A stretch of DNA of 6,511 bases from Balneolales bacterium (lineage in GTDB: Bacteria > Bacteroidota > Rhodothermia > Balneolales > Natronogracilivirgulaceae), in the NCBI GenBank assembly GCA_007133875.1, contig SLLW01000154.1:1-6511 (forward strand). The letters are read 5' to 3'. Within the stretch, counting starts at the first letter, position 1. Every line of letters starts with the position of its first letter. Made by a program: the position numbers and the translations under genes. This document shows positions 1 to 6,511 of the stretch, piece after piece. A model generated the notes under the pieces. That model was not told where the DNA came from and made no database searches. It was given only the letters and a program-made list of their open reading frames with translations.

Positions 1-38
1 GAAATACCGCACAGCACCTCTTTGCTTCCGTTTCTTCT
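1..38. other. Short sequence after the cupin gene, no feature
   Basis: This stretch lies after the cupin stop codon. I see no hairpin with T-tract and no start of a new gene, so whether the transcript continues past the window edge cannot be decided. Confidence 0.5.
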
Positions 39-500
39 TCAAATCCGGGCTCTTTTCCGCACATCGGGGTCGGTAATCCACTGCTTCAGCGCTTCCTCGT
101 TTTCCGGAATTTCCGGGCGGTCACGATCCCGGTCCACGACACATAGAAAACCGAACGAAGAACCACGGTCGGCGTGAAATTGATGAACCAATCCCGGGGC
201 AATGTACACGGTATCCATGAAATTCAGATTCCGGTACTCATTCCCAAGTATCAGGGAGCCGGCACCTTTTGCAATAACGACCGTGTGGGGGTGCTGATGC
301 CGTTCGAGAGAGGAGTAACCGCCCTGTTCAATTTCGAAATAGCGGGTCTGCATATTCAGGGCTTGTTCATCTTCCTGCTCCCCCAATATCACATATCGTA
401 CTATCCCTTTGAAACCGGATCCTTCGGTCTTGTACTCTTTCCGTTTGATGCCCGGCCATGTGAACTGTTCGGATCGGATAATCTTGGATTGATCTGTCAT
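39..500 (-). CDS. Cupin-fold protein, probable methylthioxylulose 5-phosphate methylsulfurylase
   Basis: A 153-residue single-domain cupin, complete, without signal peptide or membrane segment, so cytoplasmic. The beta-barrel core spans about residues 50-122. Likely metal ligands are H68 and H70 (in LERHQHPH, where H72 is a further candidate) and H106 (APGLVHQF); the glutamate normally found in cupin motif 1 is replaced by a hydrophobic residue. C120, in GFLCVVDRDRDRP, is the only cysteine of the protein. In Rhodospirillum rubrum a cupin paired with a RuBisCO-like protein dethiomethylates 1-methylthioxylulose 5-phosphate to DXP, using an active-site cysteine that forms a methyl disulfide. The adjacent RLP gene, the lone cysteine and the general pattern RYFE-GG-S-LERH-H-H and HQF-GFLC fit that enzyme. 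The gene lies 89 bases after the RLP, in the same direction, behind a terminator. No Shine-Dalgarno sequence is obvious. The cupin fold is sure; the exact reaction is inferred from family resemblance and context, and another small sugar-phosphate-acting cupin remains possible. Confidence 0.85.
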   Translation of the reverse strand: MTDQSKIIRSEQFTWPGIKRKEYKTEGSGFKGIVRYVILGEQEDEQALNMQTRYFEIEQGGYSSLERHQHPHTVVIAKGAGSLILGNEYRNLNFMDTVYIAPGLVHQFHADRGSSFGFLCVVDRDRDRPEIPENEEALKQWITDPDVRKRARI

Positions 501-539
501 AAATTGCGGTATAAGTTAAACTCCGGAATTATTTCGTTG

Positions 540-569
540 AAAAAGATCAGCCACAGGATACGGCTGACC
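540..569 (-). terminator. Intrinsic terminator between RLP and cupin genes
   Basis: On the minus strand a stem TCAGCC/GGCTGA (562-567 with 547-552) can be extended outward by a G-U and a G-C pair and inward by wobble pairs to a three-base loop. It is followed directly by a short T-rich tract (TCTTTTT, down to 540). The plus strand has no T-run after the hairpin, so it works only in the direction of the RLP gene. It starts about 20 bases after the RLP stop codon and ends about 40 bases before the cupin start. The wobble pairs and five-T tract suggest moderate strength, so partial read-through into the cupin gene is likely. Confidence 0.6.
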
Positions 570-589
570 GAGGAAGCAGATTTGGAAAC

Positions 590-1777
590 TTAACGAATCA
601 CTTCCATAAACGCACGCGAAGCCGATTCAAGGCCTTCCGGATCCTCATAGAGGTTTCCGCCTATCAGAAACGTTGTATCGTTTCCGTACCGGCGGAGCCA
701 GTGTTCCATACGGTCTCGCTGCATCCCGCCACCCGGAGCAGGAAAGCTGGGCGCAAAGGGGAGGTCTCCTCGCCGGGCTTCATGGTTTATGGACCCGCAG
801 GACTCTGCCGAGAAAGAGAATCGTCCGCCGGAGTTGGGATAAATCACAAAATCGGCACCCAGTGCACGCCAAAGCGCACCGTAAAAGAGGCCGGGTTCAA
901 AACCGTGCCGCCCGTTTTCGGCGTGGATGTCACCGTCCTGTCGGGTGACCACCGGTCCGCGTTCTCCTTTTTTCTGTGCAAGAACGTGTGGATGATGTGC
1001 TATCAGGCTTCCGCTGAAGGCAGGGTGCGCCATTATGGGCAAATCTGTGGATGATTGGGCGAGGTGGTGCATCAGCGCAGGCCCGGAGAGTACTGGTGCA
1101 AACAAAACCCCGTCAGCCCCAAGTTCGGCAGCCATCTCATAGCGTTCCGATACAAGGTGTGGGTCGGTTGTAATATTGGGAAAGTACCGGGAGCGCCGGC
1201 CGGTTTTTTGTGCTGCGCGTTCGAGCGCTTCCACACAGGCTGTCACACGGTCACGGAAAGGGGCAGGAGCCTGATTGGTGATGCCATGGTCATCTTTTAT
1301 GATGTCGATGCCGCCAAGCGCAAACCGGTAGGCGGCATCGGCAAGATCGCCGGTTGGGAATCCCATCGGTTTCAGTGCGGTGCAACTCAGGGCACGCCCG
1401 GGAATATTCCAGCTTTTCCGGATGCGATCGATACCCCAGGCCGGGCCTTTAAATAAATGCGGAGCAAGATCATTCCACTGAATATCCAGAATGGCGATAC
1501 CCTGTTTGAGTGAAATGTTTCCGAACAGGATATTAAAAAACTGGGTAATTTCGGCGGCATGATTATCGGATGGCCAGGCGATAGTCACCACTACATGTTG
1601 CGGATCGGGCTGGTATCGGGCTGTTACGACTCCTTTTACACCGGATACCCCCATTGATTCCACGACGGAATCCGGAAGCTCGGCACTCTGTTCCAGCTGG
1701 AGTGCAAGAATCCGTTCCTCAGGAGTTTCACTTCCCGACAAACTCAGCAAATAGGTGACATGAAAAACAGCTGACAT
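590..1777 (-). CDS. RuBisCO-like protein (form IV), probable 5-methylthioribulose 1-phosphate isomerase
   Basis: A 395-residue member of the RuBisCO large-chain superfamily: N-terminal alpha/beta domain about residues 1-125, TIM barrel about 126-395. It cannot be a true RuBisCO. K136 in TALKPMG matches the catalytic Lys175 of plant RuBisCO, but the Lys177 position is a methionine or lost. K161 and D163 in IKDDHG match carbamate Lys201 and Asp203, but Glu204 is His164. H251 in MAHPAF matches His294, while the following arginine is proline. The loop-6 lysine is missing and replaced by YPNSGGRFSFS (313-323). The phosphate-binding glycines remain (PGGG 348-351, GG 373-374). The KDDHG and ALKP signatures resemble, from memory, the DeepYkr group, which contains the R. 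rubrum RLP that isomerises methylthioribulose 1-phosphate to methylthioxylulose 5-phosphate. The cupin gene downstream supports this role. An MtnW-type enolase of the methionine salvage pathway is the main alternative. The start follows a TAA-free leader without a Shine-Dalgarno site. Confidence 0.9.
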   Translation of the reverse strand: MSAVFHVTYLLSLSGSETPEERILALQLEQSAELPDSVVESMGVSGVKGVVTARYQPDPQHVVVTIAWPSDNHAAEITQFFNILFGNISLKQGIAILDIQWNDLAPHLFKGPAWGIDRIRKSWNIPGRALSCTALKPMGFPTGDLADAAYRFALGGIDIIKDDHGITNQAPAPFRDRVTACVEALERAAQKTGRRSRYFPNITTDPHLVSERYEMAAELGADGVLFAPVLSGPALMHHLAQSSTDLPIMAHPAFSGSLIAHHPHVLAQKKGERGPVVTRQDGDIHAENGRHGFEPGLFYGALWRALGADFVIYPNSGGRFSFSAESCGSINHEARRGDLPFAPSFPAPGGGMQRDRMEHWLRRYGNDTTFLIGGNLYEDPEGLESASRAFMEVIR

Positions 1778-1793
1778 AACGTGAGGTTATGAA

Positions 1794-1949
1794 TCAGGGC
1801 GCGACCGATAAATGAAACCGTACTGTCCGGGATAAAGCGGACCGGGTGTTGTTCCATGAGTCCGGTTCGGTATTCCATCCAAAGTTAGTATCTCCTGCCA
1901 ATTCGGTATTTATTGCAACTCCGGTATGCCTTGCATCTTCGGTATGCAT
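1794..1949 (-). CDS. Possible small repeat-containing ORF (51 residues)
   Basis: An open frame that nearly fills the gap between purA and the RLP gene: its ATG lies 13 bases after the purA stop and its TGA 16 bases before the RLP start. A longer version could start at 2015, inside the purA end. The N-terminal half is a hexapeptide repeat with consensus hydrophobic-[AGP]-x-[HND]-T-[EGN] (for example VAINTE and FGWNTE), followed by a sixth weak copy after one extra residue. The C-terminal part is basic and not recognised. There is no signal peptide, membrane segment or clear ribosome-binding site. The period of 18 bases and the in-frame three-base insertion between copies five and six are what coding constraint would give, but chance cannot be excluded. 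I recognise no family. It may also be a remnant of a larger gene. Confidence 0.3.
   Translation of the reverse strand: MHTEDARHTGVAINTELAGDTNFGWNTEPDSWNNTRSALSRTVRFHLSVAP
1825..1864 (-). promoter_or_regulatory. Alternative hairpins in the RLP leader
   Basis: On the minus strand the blocks CGGAC (1864-1860), GTCCG (1842-1838) and CGGAC (1829-1825) follow one another. The middle block can pair with either neighbour, giving a 17-base or an 8-base loop, so the two five-base-pair stems exclude each other. This is the geometry of a switching leader, but the stems are short, no T-tract follows, and no known riboswitch consensus was recognised. The last block lies about 48 bases before the RLP start codon. 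Confidence 0.25.
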
Positions 1950-1955
1950 TGGAAA
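1866..1955 (-). repeat. Five tandem imperfect 18-base repeats upstream of the RLP gene
   Basis: The core ATACCGAA (minus strand) recurs exactly at 1866-1873, 1902-1909 and 1938-1945, with one mismatch at 1920-1927, and as the diverged ATACTAAC at 1884-1891. The starts are exactly 18 bases apart. The flanking half of each unit is looser, near TTGCA in the middle copies. A sixth degenerate copy may lie at 1845-1862 after a three-base insertion. The array begins inside the purA-RLP gap. It could be a coding repeat (see the small ORF) or a set of regulator binding sites. Confidence 0.75.
1880..1887 (-). promoter_or_regulatory. Possible Bacteroidota-type -7 promoter element for the RLP gene
   Basis: The minus strand reads TAACTTTG, an exact match to the TAnnTTTG element used by the primary sigma factor of Bacteroidota. 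It arises where the most diverged 18-base unit meets the next one. It would give a leader of roughly 95 bases before the RLP start. No TTTG-like -33 element stands 19-21 bases upstream, and one match in a 185-base gap is only weak evidence. Confidence 0.25.
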
Positions 1956-1962
1956 TAAAGAA

Positions 1963-3246
<1,284 letters not shown>

Positions 3247-3268
3247 TTATAATGGATAGATACCGCAC

Positions 3269-3298
3269 AAAAAAAGAGGTGCCGAAGCACCCCTTTTT
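3269..3298 (-). terminator. Strong intrinsic terminator with UUCG tetraloop after the STAS gene
   Basis: On the minus strand the stem GGTGC/GCACC closes a TTCG loop on a C-G pair, the very stable cUUCGg type. Below it come one mismatch, a G-C pair and five A-T pairs, then a run of seven T (3275-3269). It starts 28 bases after the STAS stop codon. The A-run on the other arm makes it potentially bidirectional, although no plus-strand gene needs it. It should end the secD-secF-STAS transcript just before purA. Confidence 0.88.
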
Positions 3299-3326
3299 CT
3301 GTTTCGGTAATATTAAAAATAACGAT

Positions 3327-3677
3327 TTACTCTTTTTGTTTAGAAAAAGAGTCAACGGCATCATCGAGTGTGCGATGATGCTCAAAAACAGTAATCAACT
3401 TGGTGATCATCAGCAGGCTCTCGATTTTTTCGGTGGCATTGGCAATGCGAAGATCACCACCGGCATTTCGCATCGTTGTCAGAGCACCAATAAGCATACC
3501 CAGACCCGATGAATTCATGAACTTCACGCGACTCAGATCGACTACGGCATTTTTTTTGCCCTGATCGATGAGTTCATGGAGTTTCTCATTTAAGGTAAGC
3601 GCATCAGGCCCACCCATGACATTTCCCTTGAATTCGATTACGACACAATTGTATCGTTCAGAAACATTGAAGCTCAT
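3327..3677 (-). CDS. STAS-domain anti-sigma factor antagonist
   Basis: A 116-residue protein that consists of one STAS domain, the length usual for SpoIIAA/RsbV-like antagonists. The signature VVDLSRVKFMNSSGLGML spans residues 45-62; S57 aligns with the serine that is phosphorylated in SpoIIAA (Ser58), and S56 is its neighbour. The position before the two serines is asparagine where SpoIIAA has aspartate. In the known systems the unphosphorylated form binds a serine kinase/anti-sigma factor of the HATPase family and frees the sigma factor; no such kinase, PP2C phosphatase or sigma factor is in the window, so the partner is unknown. The gene follows secF by 36 bases and precedes a terminator, so it is the last gene of that unit. 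The link with SecDF may be only positional. No Shine-Dalgarno sequence is visible. Confidence 0.93.
   Translation of the reverse strand: MSFNVSERYNCVVIEFKGNVMGGPDALTLNEKLHELIDQGKKNAVVDLSRVKFMNSSGLGMLIGALTTMRNAGGDLRIANATEKIESLLMITKLITVFEHHRTLDDAVDSFSKQKE
3329..3352. repeat. Perfect 9-base inverted repeat at the end of the STAS gene
   Basis: ACTCTTTTT and AAAAAGAGT flank a six-base centre (3338-3343). The repeat overlaps the last codons and the stop codon of the STAS gene, just before the intrinsic terminator. It is AT-rich, so an RNA hairpin here would be weak; it may only reflect the lysine-rich C-terminus. Confidence 0.4.
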
Positions 3678-3713
3678 ATAATGTGGATTATGGGTTCAAG
3701 CTAACCGTTGAAA

Positions 3714-4631
3714 TCAGGCTATGTTCTTACGGGTTTTCTGTTGAAGGTCAACCAGCATTGCACTGGCAACAAATATCGAGCTGTATGTTCCAAGCAGTAC
3801 ACCAATGATAAGTGCAAATGAAAGCCCCTTCAATACATCTCCTCCGAAAATAAACAGTATCGTAACTACAAACAAGGTGGTTAATGAAGTTACTACCGTA
3901 CGGCTCAACGTGTTATTTATACTTCTATTGACGGTTTTCTCAAAGTCTTCCGTTTTAAAAATTAGCAGATTTTCACGGATCCGGTCAAATACCACCACCG
4001 TATCGTTCAGCGAATATCCCACAATGGTGAGGAACGCCGCAATCAGTGCCTGGTTAATATCCAGACTGAATGGCACGATGCCGTGCAGGACCGTAAAGAC
4101 CCCCAATGTAATGATCACATCATGTGCCAGAGCGGCAACCGCACCCGCCGAATAGGACCATTTTTTGAAGCGGATCAGGATATAGAGGAAGATCACGATA
4201 AGTGCAAATATGATCGACATCAAAGCGGCATTGCGCAGGTCATCCGCAAAACTGGGCCCTACATTTTCAGTCTGTACAATGTTTGCCGGGTTGTTGGGGA
4301 ACGTGGCTCCTGCCGTGGTCATGATAATACTCTGGACCTCGGAGGTTGGCAAATCGGTGTCGATACGGATCAGGAGGTCACGCCCGACCCCGAGCCGCCG
4401 TATTTCCGGCATGACTCCGAGCGGTTCGGTCAGGTCGGAGCGGAACTCATCCACCGAAGCGGGTTCCTCAAATTCAACGATGATTTCGATACCGCCGCGA
4501 AAATCGATTCCGTATTGGAGTCCGCGCCCGAAAATGGCTAACAGGGAGATGATAATCAGGGTCCCCGAAATGAAATATCCGATCTTTCGTCGCGATATTA
4601 TGGAGTAATCTGCAGTTTCAAAGAGTCTCAT
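3714..4631 (-). CDS. secF: Protein translocase subunit SecF
   Basis: Inner-membrane partner of SecD; the pair uses the ion gradient to promote the late, SecA-independent part of protein export through SecYEG. The 305-residue protein has one N-terminal membrane helix (about 17-36), the motif YGIDFRGG (40-47), a periplasmic P4-type domain (about 48-130) and five more helices (about 134-154, 162-184, 193-216, 246-263 and 268-292). The family signature LNDTVVVFDRIREN is at 208-221; D210 and R244 (in SRTVVTS) probably correspond to the ion-path residues known from Thermus SecDF (Asp637 and Arg671). The length fits free-standing SecF. The gene begins 42 bases after secD and ends 36 bases before the STAS gene. 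It is not fused to secD, unlike the SecDF of most Bacteroidota. The conserved start region supports the ATG chosen. Confidence 0.97.
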   Translation of the reverse strand: MRLFETADYSIISRRKIGYFISGTLIIISLLAIFGRGLQYGIDFRGGIEIIVEFEEPASVDEFRSDLTEPLGVMPEIRRLGVGRDLLIRIDTDLPTSEVQSIIMTTAGATFPNNPANIVQTENVGPSFADDLRNAALMSIIFALIVIFLYILIRFKKWSYSAGAVAALAHDVIITLGVFTVLHGIVPFSLDINQALIAAFLTIVGYSLNDTVVVFDRIRENLLIFKTEDFEKTVNRSINNTLSRTVVTSLTTLFVVTILFIFGGDVLKGLSFALIIGVLLGTYSSIFVASAMLVDLQQKTRKNIA

Positions 4632-4673
4632 GTCTAAAATAATTTGTGTTTAAAAATGGAGTGATGAAGGGGA

Positions 4674-6506
4674 TCAACCGTAACTGATGTTCCACTTTTT
4701 GTCTCTGGTCATCCAGTCCACAATCACACGTGTGATGATGATGGCGCTGAAGAGGGATGCGGCAATACCGGCCATAAGTGTTATGGCGAAACCTTTGATC
4801 GGCCCCACTCCGAAGCTGAACAAAATCACAGCTGTCAGGAATGTTGTGATATTGGCATCCAGAATCGCACTCATGGAGTTGGCATATCCGCTGTCGATGG
4901 CTGCGATGAGACTCTTTCCTGCCCGCTGTTCTTCCCGGATACGGTCAAATATCAGTACGTTGGCATCTACCGCCATACCGATGGTCAATACAATACCCGC
5001 GATACCCGGCAGGGTCAGTGTGGCATTAAAAGCGGCCAGTATTCCCATAATAAATATGATATTCAGTATCAGGGCGATATTGGCGACGGCTCCCCCGGCG
5101 CGGTAATAGACCATCATGAAGACAACAACAAGCGCCAGTCCAAACATGGCGGAGTTGAATCCGGCACGGATGGAGGCTTCACCAAGGCTGGGACCTACCG
5201 TCCGTTCCTGGACAATATCAAGCGGCGCGGGAAGGGCGCCGGACATCAGGATATTCACCAAATCTTCCGCTTCGGCACTGCTGGCCAGGCCGGTGATGGA
5301 GGAACGTCCACCGGTTATCTGCCCCTGGACAACCGGGTAGGAGTAGATAACACCGTCAAGCGCAATGGCAATGGGCCGGCCGATATTGGCGCCGGTAACA
5401 CGAGCCCAGACGCGGGCACCCTGACGATCCATGGTCATGGAGACTTCCGGGCGGTTGGTATGCTGGTCAAAACTTGGCCGCGCCTCGGTAATGGCATCAC
5501 CTGTCAGTTCAACCTGACGCCGAACCCCGATCAGTGTGTAGTATTCGCGTCCTTCTGACTCGAATTGCGGATTGGCGGTCCACATCAGCTCAATATCCCG
5601 GGGGAGCAGGCGTTGTGCATCCTCTTCGCGCAGCAGGCGATTAACCTCAGCGGTATCTGCGGATGCTGCTGAACCGAAGTTCACGCCCTGGCCTTGCGGA
5701 AGCATGACCTGGAGCAGTGGGTTGTTCTGGCCTTCCTCTTCGAAATCCTCCCACTCATCTTCAATATCAATATCGTCTGCATCCTGTTGCGGATCGTAGT
5801 GGGCAATAATCTGCTCCAAAGAGTGACGCAGATCGTCCGGATCGGCGGTGAGCCGGAACTCCAGACGCGCGGTGCCCCGGAGAAGGTCACGGATCCGTTC
5901 TTCGTCGGTTACACCGGGCAATTCTACAACCAGCCGGTTATTTCCCTGACGGACAATCGAGGGTTCGGTCACACCAAATCGGTCAACGCGGTTCCGGACA
6001 ATCTCGATAGCGCGGTTGACTGCGGCGTCACGCTGATCCTGAAGCCACTCCTGTATTTCAGCGTTGGTTGAACGCCTGGTGATGTTGTCGGCATCGGATC
6101 GGAAATACCGGCTGAGCCGGGCTTCACCGTCGCGTTCTTCAAAGTGGGTGACAAATACCGGGATCACGTCCGTATTGCCTTCCCGGGCTTCCTGCCACGC
6201 CGAACTGAGGATCTCCTCAAATTCATCGTCACCATATTCGCCGGCGAGTTCACGGATCAGCTGATGCGTGGCAAGTTCAAGTGTTACATGCATTCCGCCC
6301 TGGAGGTCGAGTCCCAGGGTGAGGGTTTTCTCCCGCATGTCGTTGATGCGGGTTTCGTTTGCCTGAAGATACTCAATCCGATCTTCTTCGGGCATTTGAT
6401 CTATGTTCCGCATTTCCAGCCAAAACTGGAATGACGGAAACAGATAGTAGATCGTCATTGCTAAAAAAGCGACGATAAAAGCCAGTTTGGTTCCATTGCC
6501 TTTCAT
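4674..6506 (-). CDS. secD: Protein translocase subunit SecD
   Basis: Larger half of the SecDF export motor in the inner membrane, with a big periplasmic domain that binds emerging polypeptides. The 610-residue protein shows a first membrane helix (about 6-24), the P1 base motif LGLDLQGGMHVTLEL (64-78), RNRVDRFGVTEPSIVRQG (171-188) and RLVVELPG (191-198), then the head region and the conserved GALPAPLDIVQERTVGPSLG (423-442). Five membrane helices follow (about 452-468, 474-493, 498-518, 549-567 and 572-592). AVDANVLIFDRIREE (512-526) is the family signature; D514 matches the ion-path aspartate Asp340 of Thermus SecDF. Oddly, residues 221-260 carry a very acidic stretch (rich in D and E about 242-258) that typical SecD proteins lack. 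The start codon is six bases from the window edge, so the promoter is not visible. The C-terminus lies 42 bases before secF. Confidence 0.97.
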   Translation of the reverse strand: MKGNGTKLAFIVAFLAMTIYYLFPSFQFWLEMRNIDQMPEEDRIEYLQANETRINDMREKTLTLGLDLQGGMHVTLELATHQLIRELAGEYGDDEFEEILSSAWQEAREGNTDVIPVFVTHFEERDGEARLSRYFRSDADNITRRSTNAEIQEWLQDQRDAAVNRAIEIVRNRVDRFGVTEPSIVRQGNNRLVVELPGVTDEERIRDLLRGTARLEFRLTADPDDLRHSLEQIIAHYDPQQDADDIDIEDEWEDFEEEGQNNPLLQVMLPQGQGVNFGSAASADTAEVNRLLREEDAQRLLPRDIELMWTANPQFESEGREYYTLIGVRRQVELTGDAITEARPSFDQHTNRPEVSMTMDRQGARVWARVTGANIGRPIAIALDGVIYSYPVVQGQITGGRSSITGLASSAEAEDLVNILMSGALPAPLDIVQERTVGPSLGEASIRAGFNSAMFGLALVVVFMMVYYRAGGAVANIALILNIIFIMGILAAFNATLTLPGIAGIVLTIGMAVDANVLIFDRIREEQRAGKSLIAAIDSGYANSMSAILDANITTFLTAVILFSFGVGPIKGFAITLMAGIAASLFSAIIITRVIVDWMTRDKKWNISYG

Positions 6507-6511
6507 AAATA

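Noticed and set aside
174..593. Plus-strand open frame of 139 codons opposite the cupin gene
   Set aside because: It overlaps the conserved cupin core on the other strand and runs across the terminator; the translation looks random.
1866..1955. CRISPR array
   Set aside because: The 18-base units are tandem and without unique spacers of normal length, and no cas gene is near.
1778..1962. Possible SAM riboswitch before the RLP gene
   Set aside because: The conserved core sequences of the known S-adenosylmethionine riboswitch classes were not seen.
3260..3269. Ten-base match (ATACCGCACA) with positions 4-13
   Set aside because: Two isolated copies without further shared sequence; likely coincidence and not an attachment site or mobile-element end.
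3693..3706. Short inverted repeat GGTT/AACC between secF and the STAS gene
   Set aside because: Only four base pairs and no T-tract; too weak for a terminator.
4083..4541. Plus-strand open frame of 152 codons opposite secF
   Set aside because: A shadow of secF with no family features; the same holds for the other plus-strand frames opposite secD and the RLP gene.

Overview
The window carries six clear protein genes, all on the minus strand, so transcription runs from the right edge to the left: secD, secF, a STAS-domain gene, purA, a RuBisCO-like protein (RLP) gene and a cupin gene. The organism is probably a member of the Balneolota/Rhodothermota branch of the Bacteroidota-related phyla. 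The reasons are indirect: separate secD and secF genes, an acidic tail-like insert in SecD as seen in salt-tolerant bacteria, starts without clear Shine-Dalgarno sequences, and roughly balanced GC content. This assignment is an inference and not proven by any marker here.

Right part (3327-6506): secD and secF encode the two halves of the membrane complex that uses the proton or sodium gradient to help the Sec translocon pull proteins across the inner membrane. They are followed by a small STAS protein of the anti-sigma-factor-antagonist type. The gaps are 42 and 36 bases, so the three genes look like one transcription unit. It ends at a strong intrinsic terminator with a UUCG tetraloop (3269-3298).

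Middle (1963-3243): purA, adenylosuccinate synthase, complete and with all main active-site motifs. Its start codon lies only about 25 bases after the terminator T-tract, which leaves little space for a promoter of its own.

1778-1962: a 185-base gap that is not empty. It holds five tandem imperfect copies of an 18-base unit, which read in one frame as a hexapeptide repeat inside a possible 51-codon small ORF. It also has a Bacteroidota-like -7 promoter motif and alternative short hairpins before the RLP gene.

Left part (39-1777): the RLP and cupin genes. Together they match the last two enzymes of the methylthioadenosine-isoprenoid shunt known from Rhodospirillum rubrum, in which methylthioribulose 1-phosphate is isomerised by an RLP to methylthioxylulose 5-phosphate, and a cupin then removes methanethiol to give 1-deoxy-D-xylulose 5-phosphate (DXP), an isoprenoid precursor. 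An intrinsic terminator sits between the two genes, so the cupin is either expressed at a lower level by read-through or has its own promoter. The upstream enzymes of the shunt are not in the window. The plus strand holds no gene that I can support.
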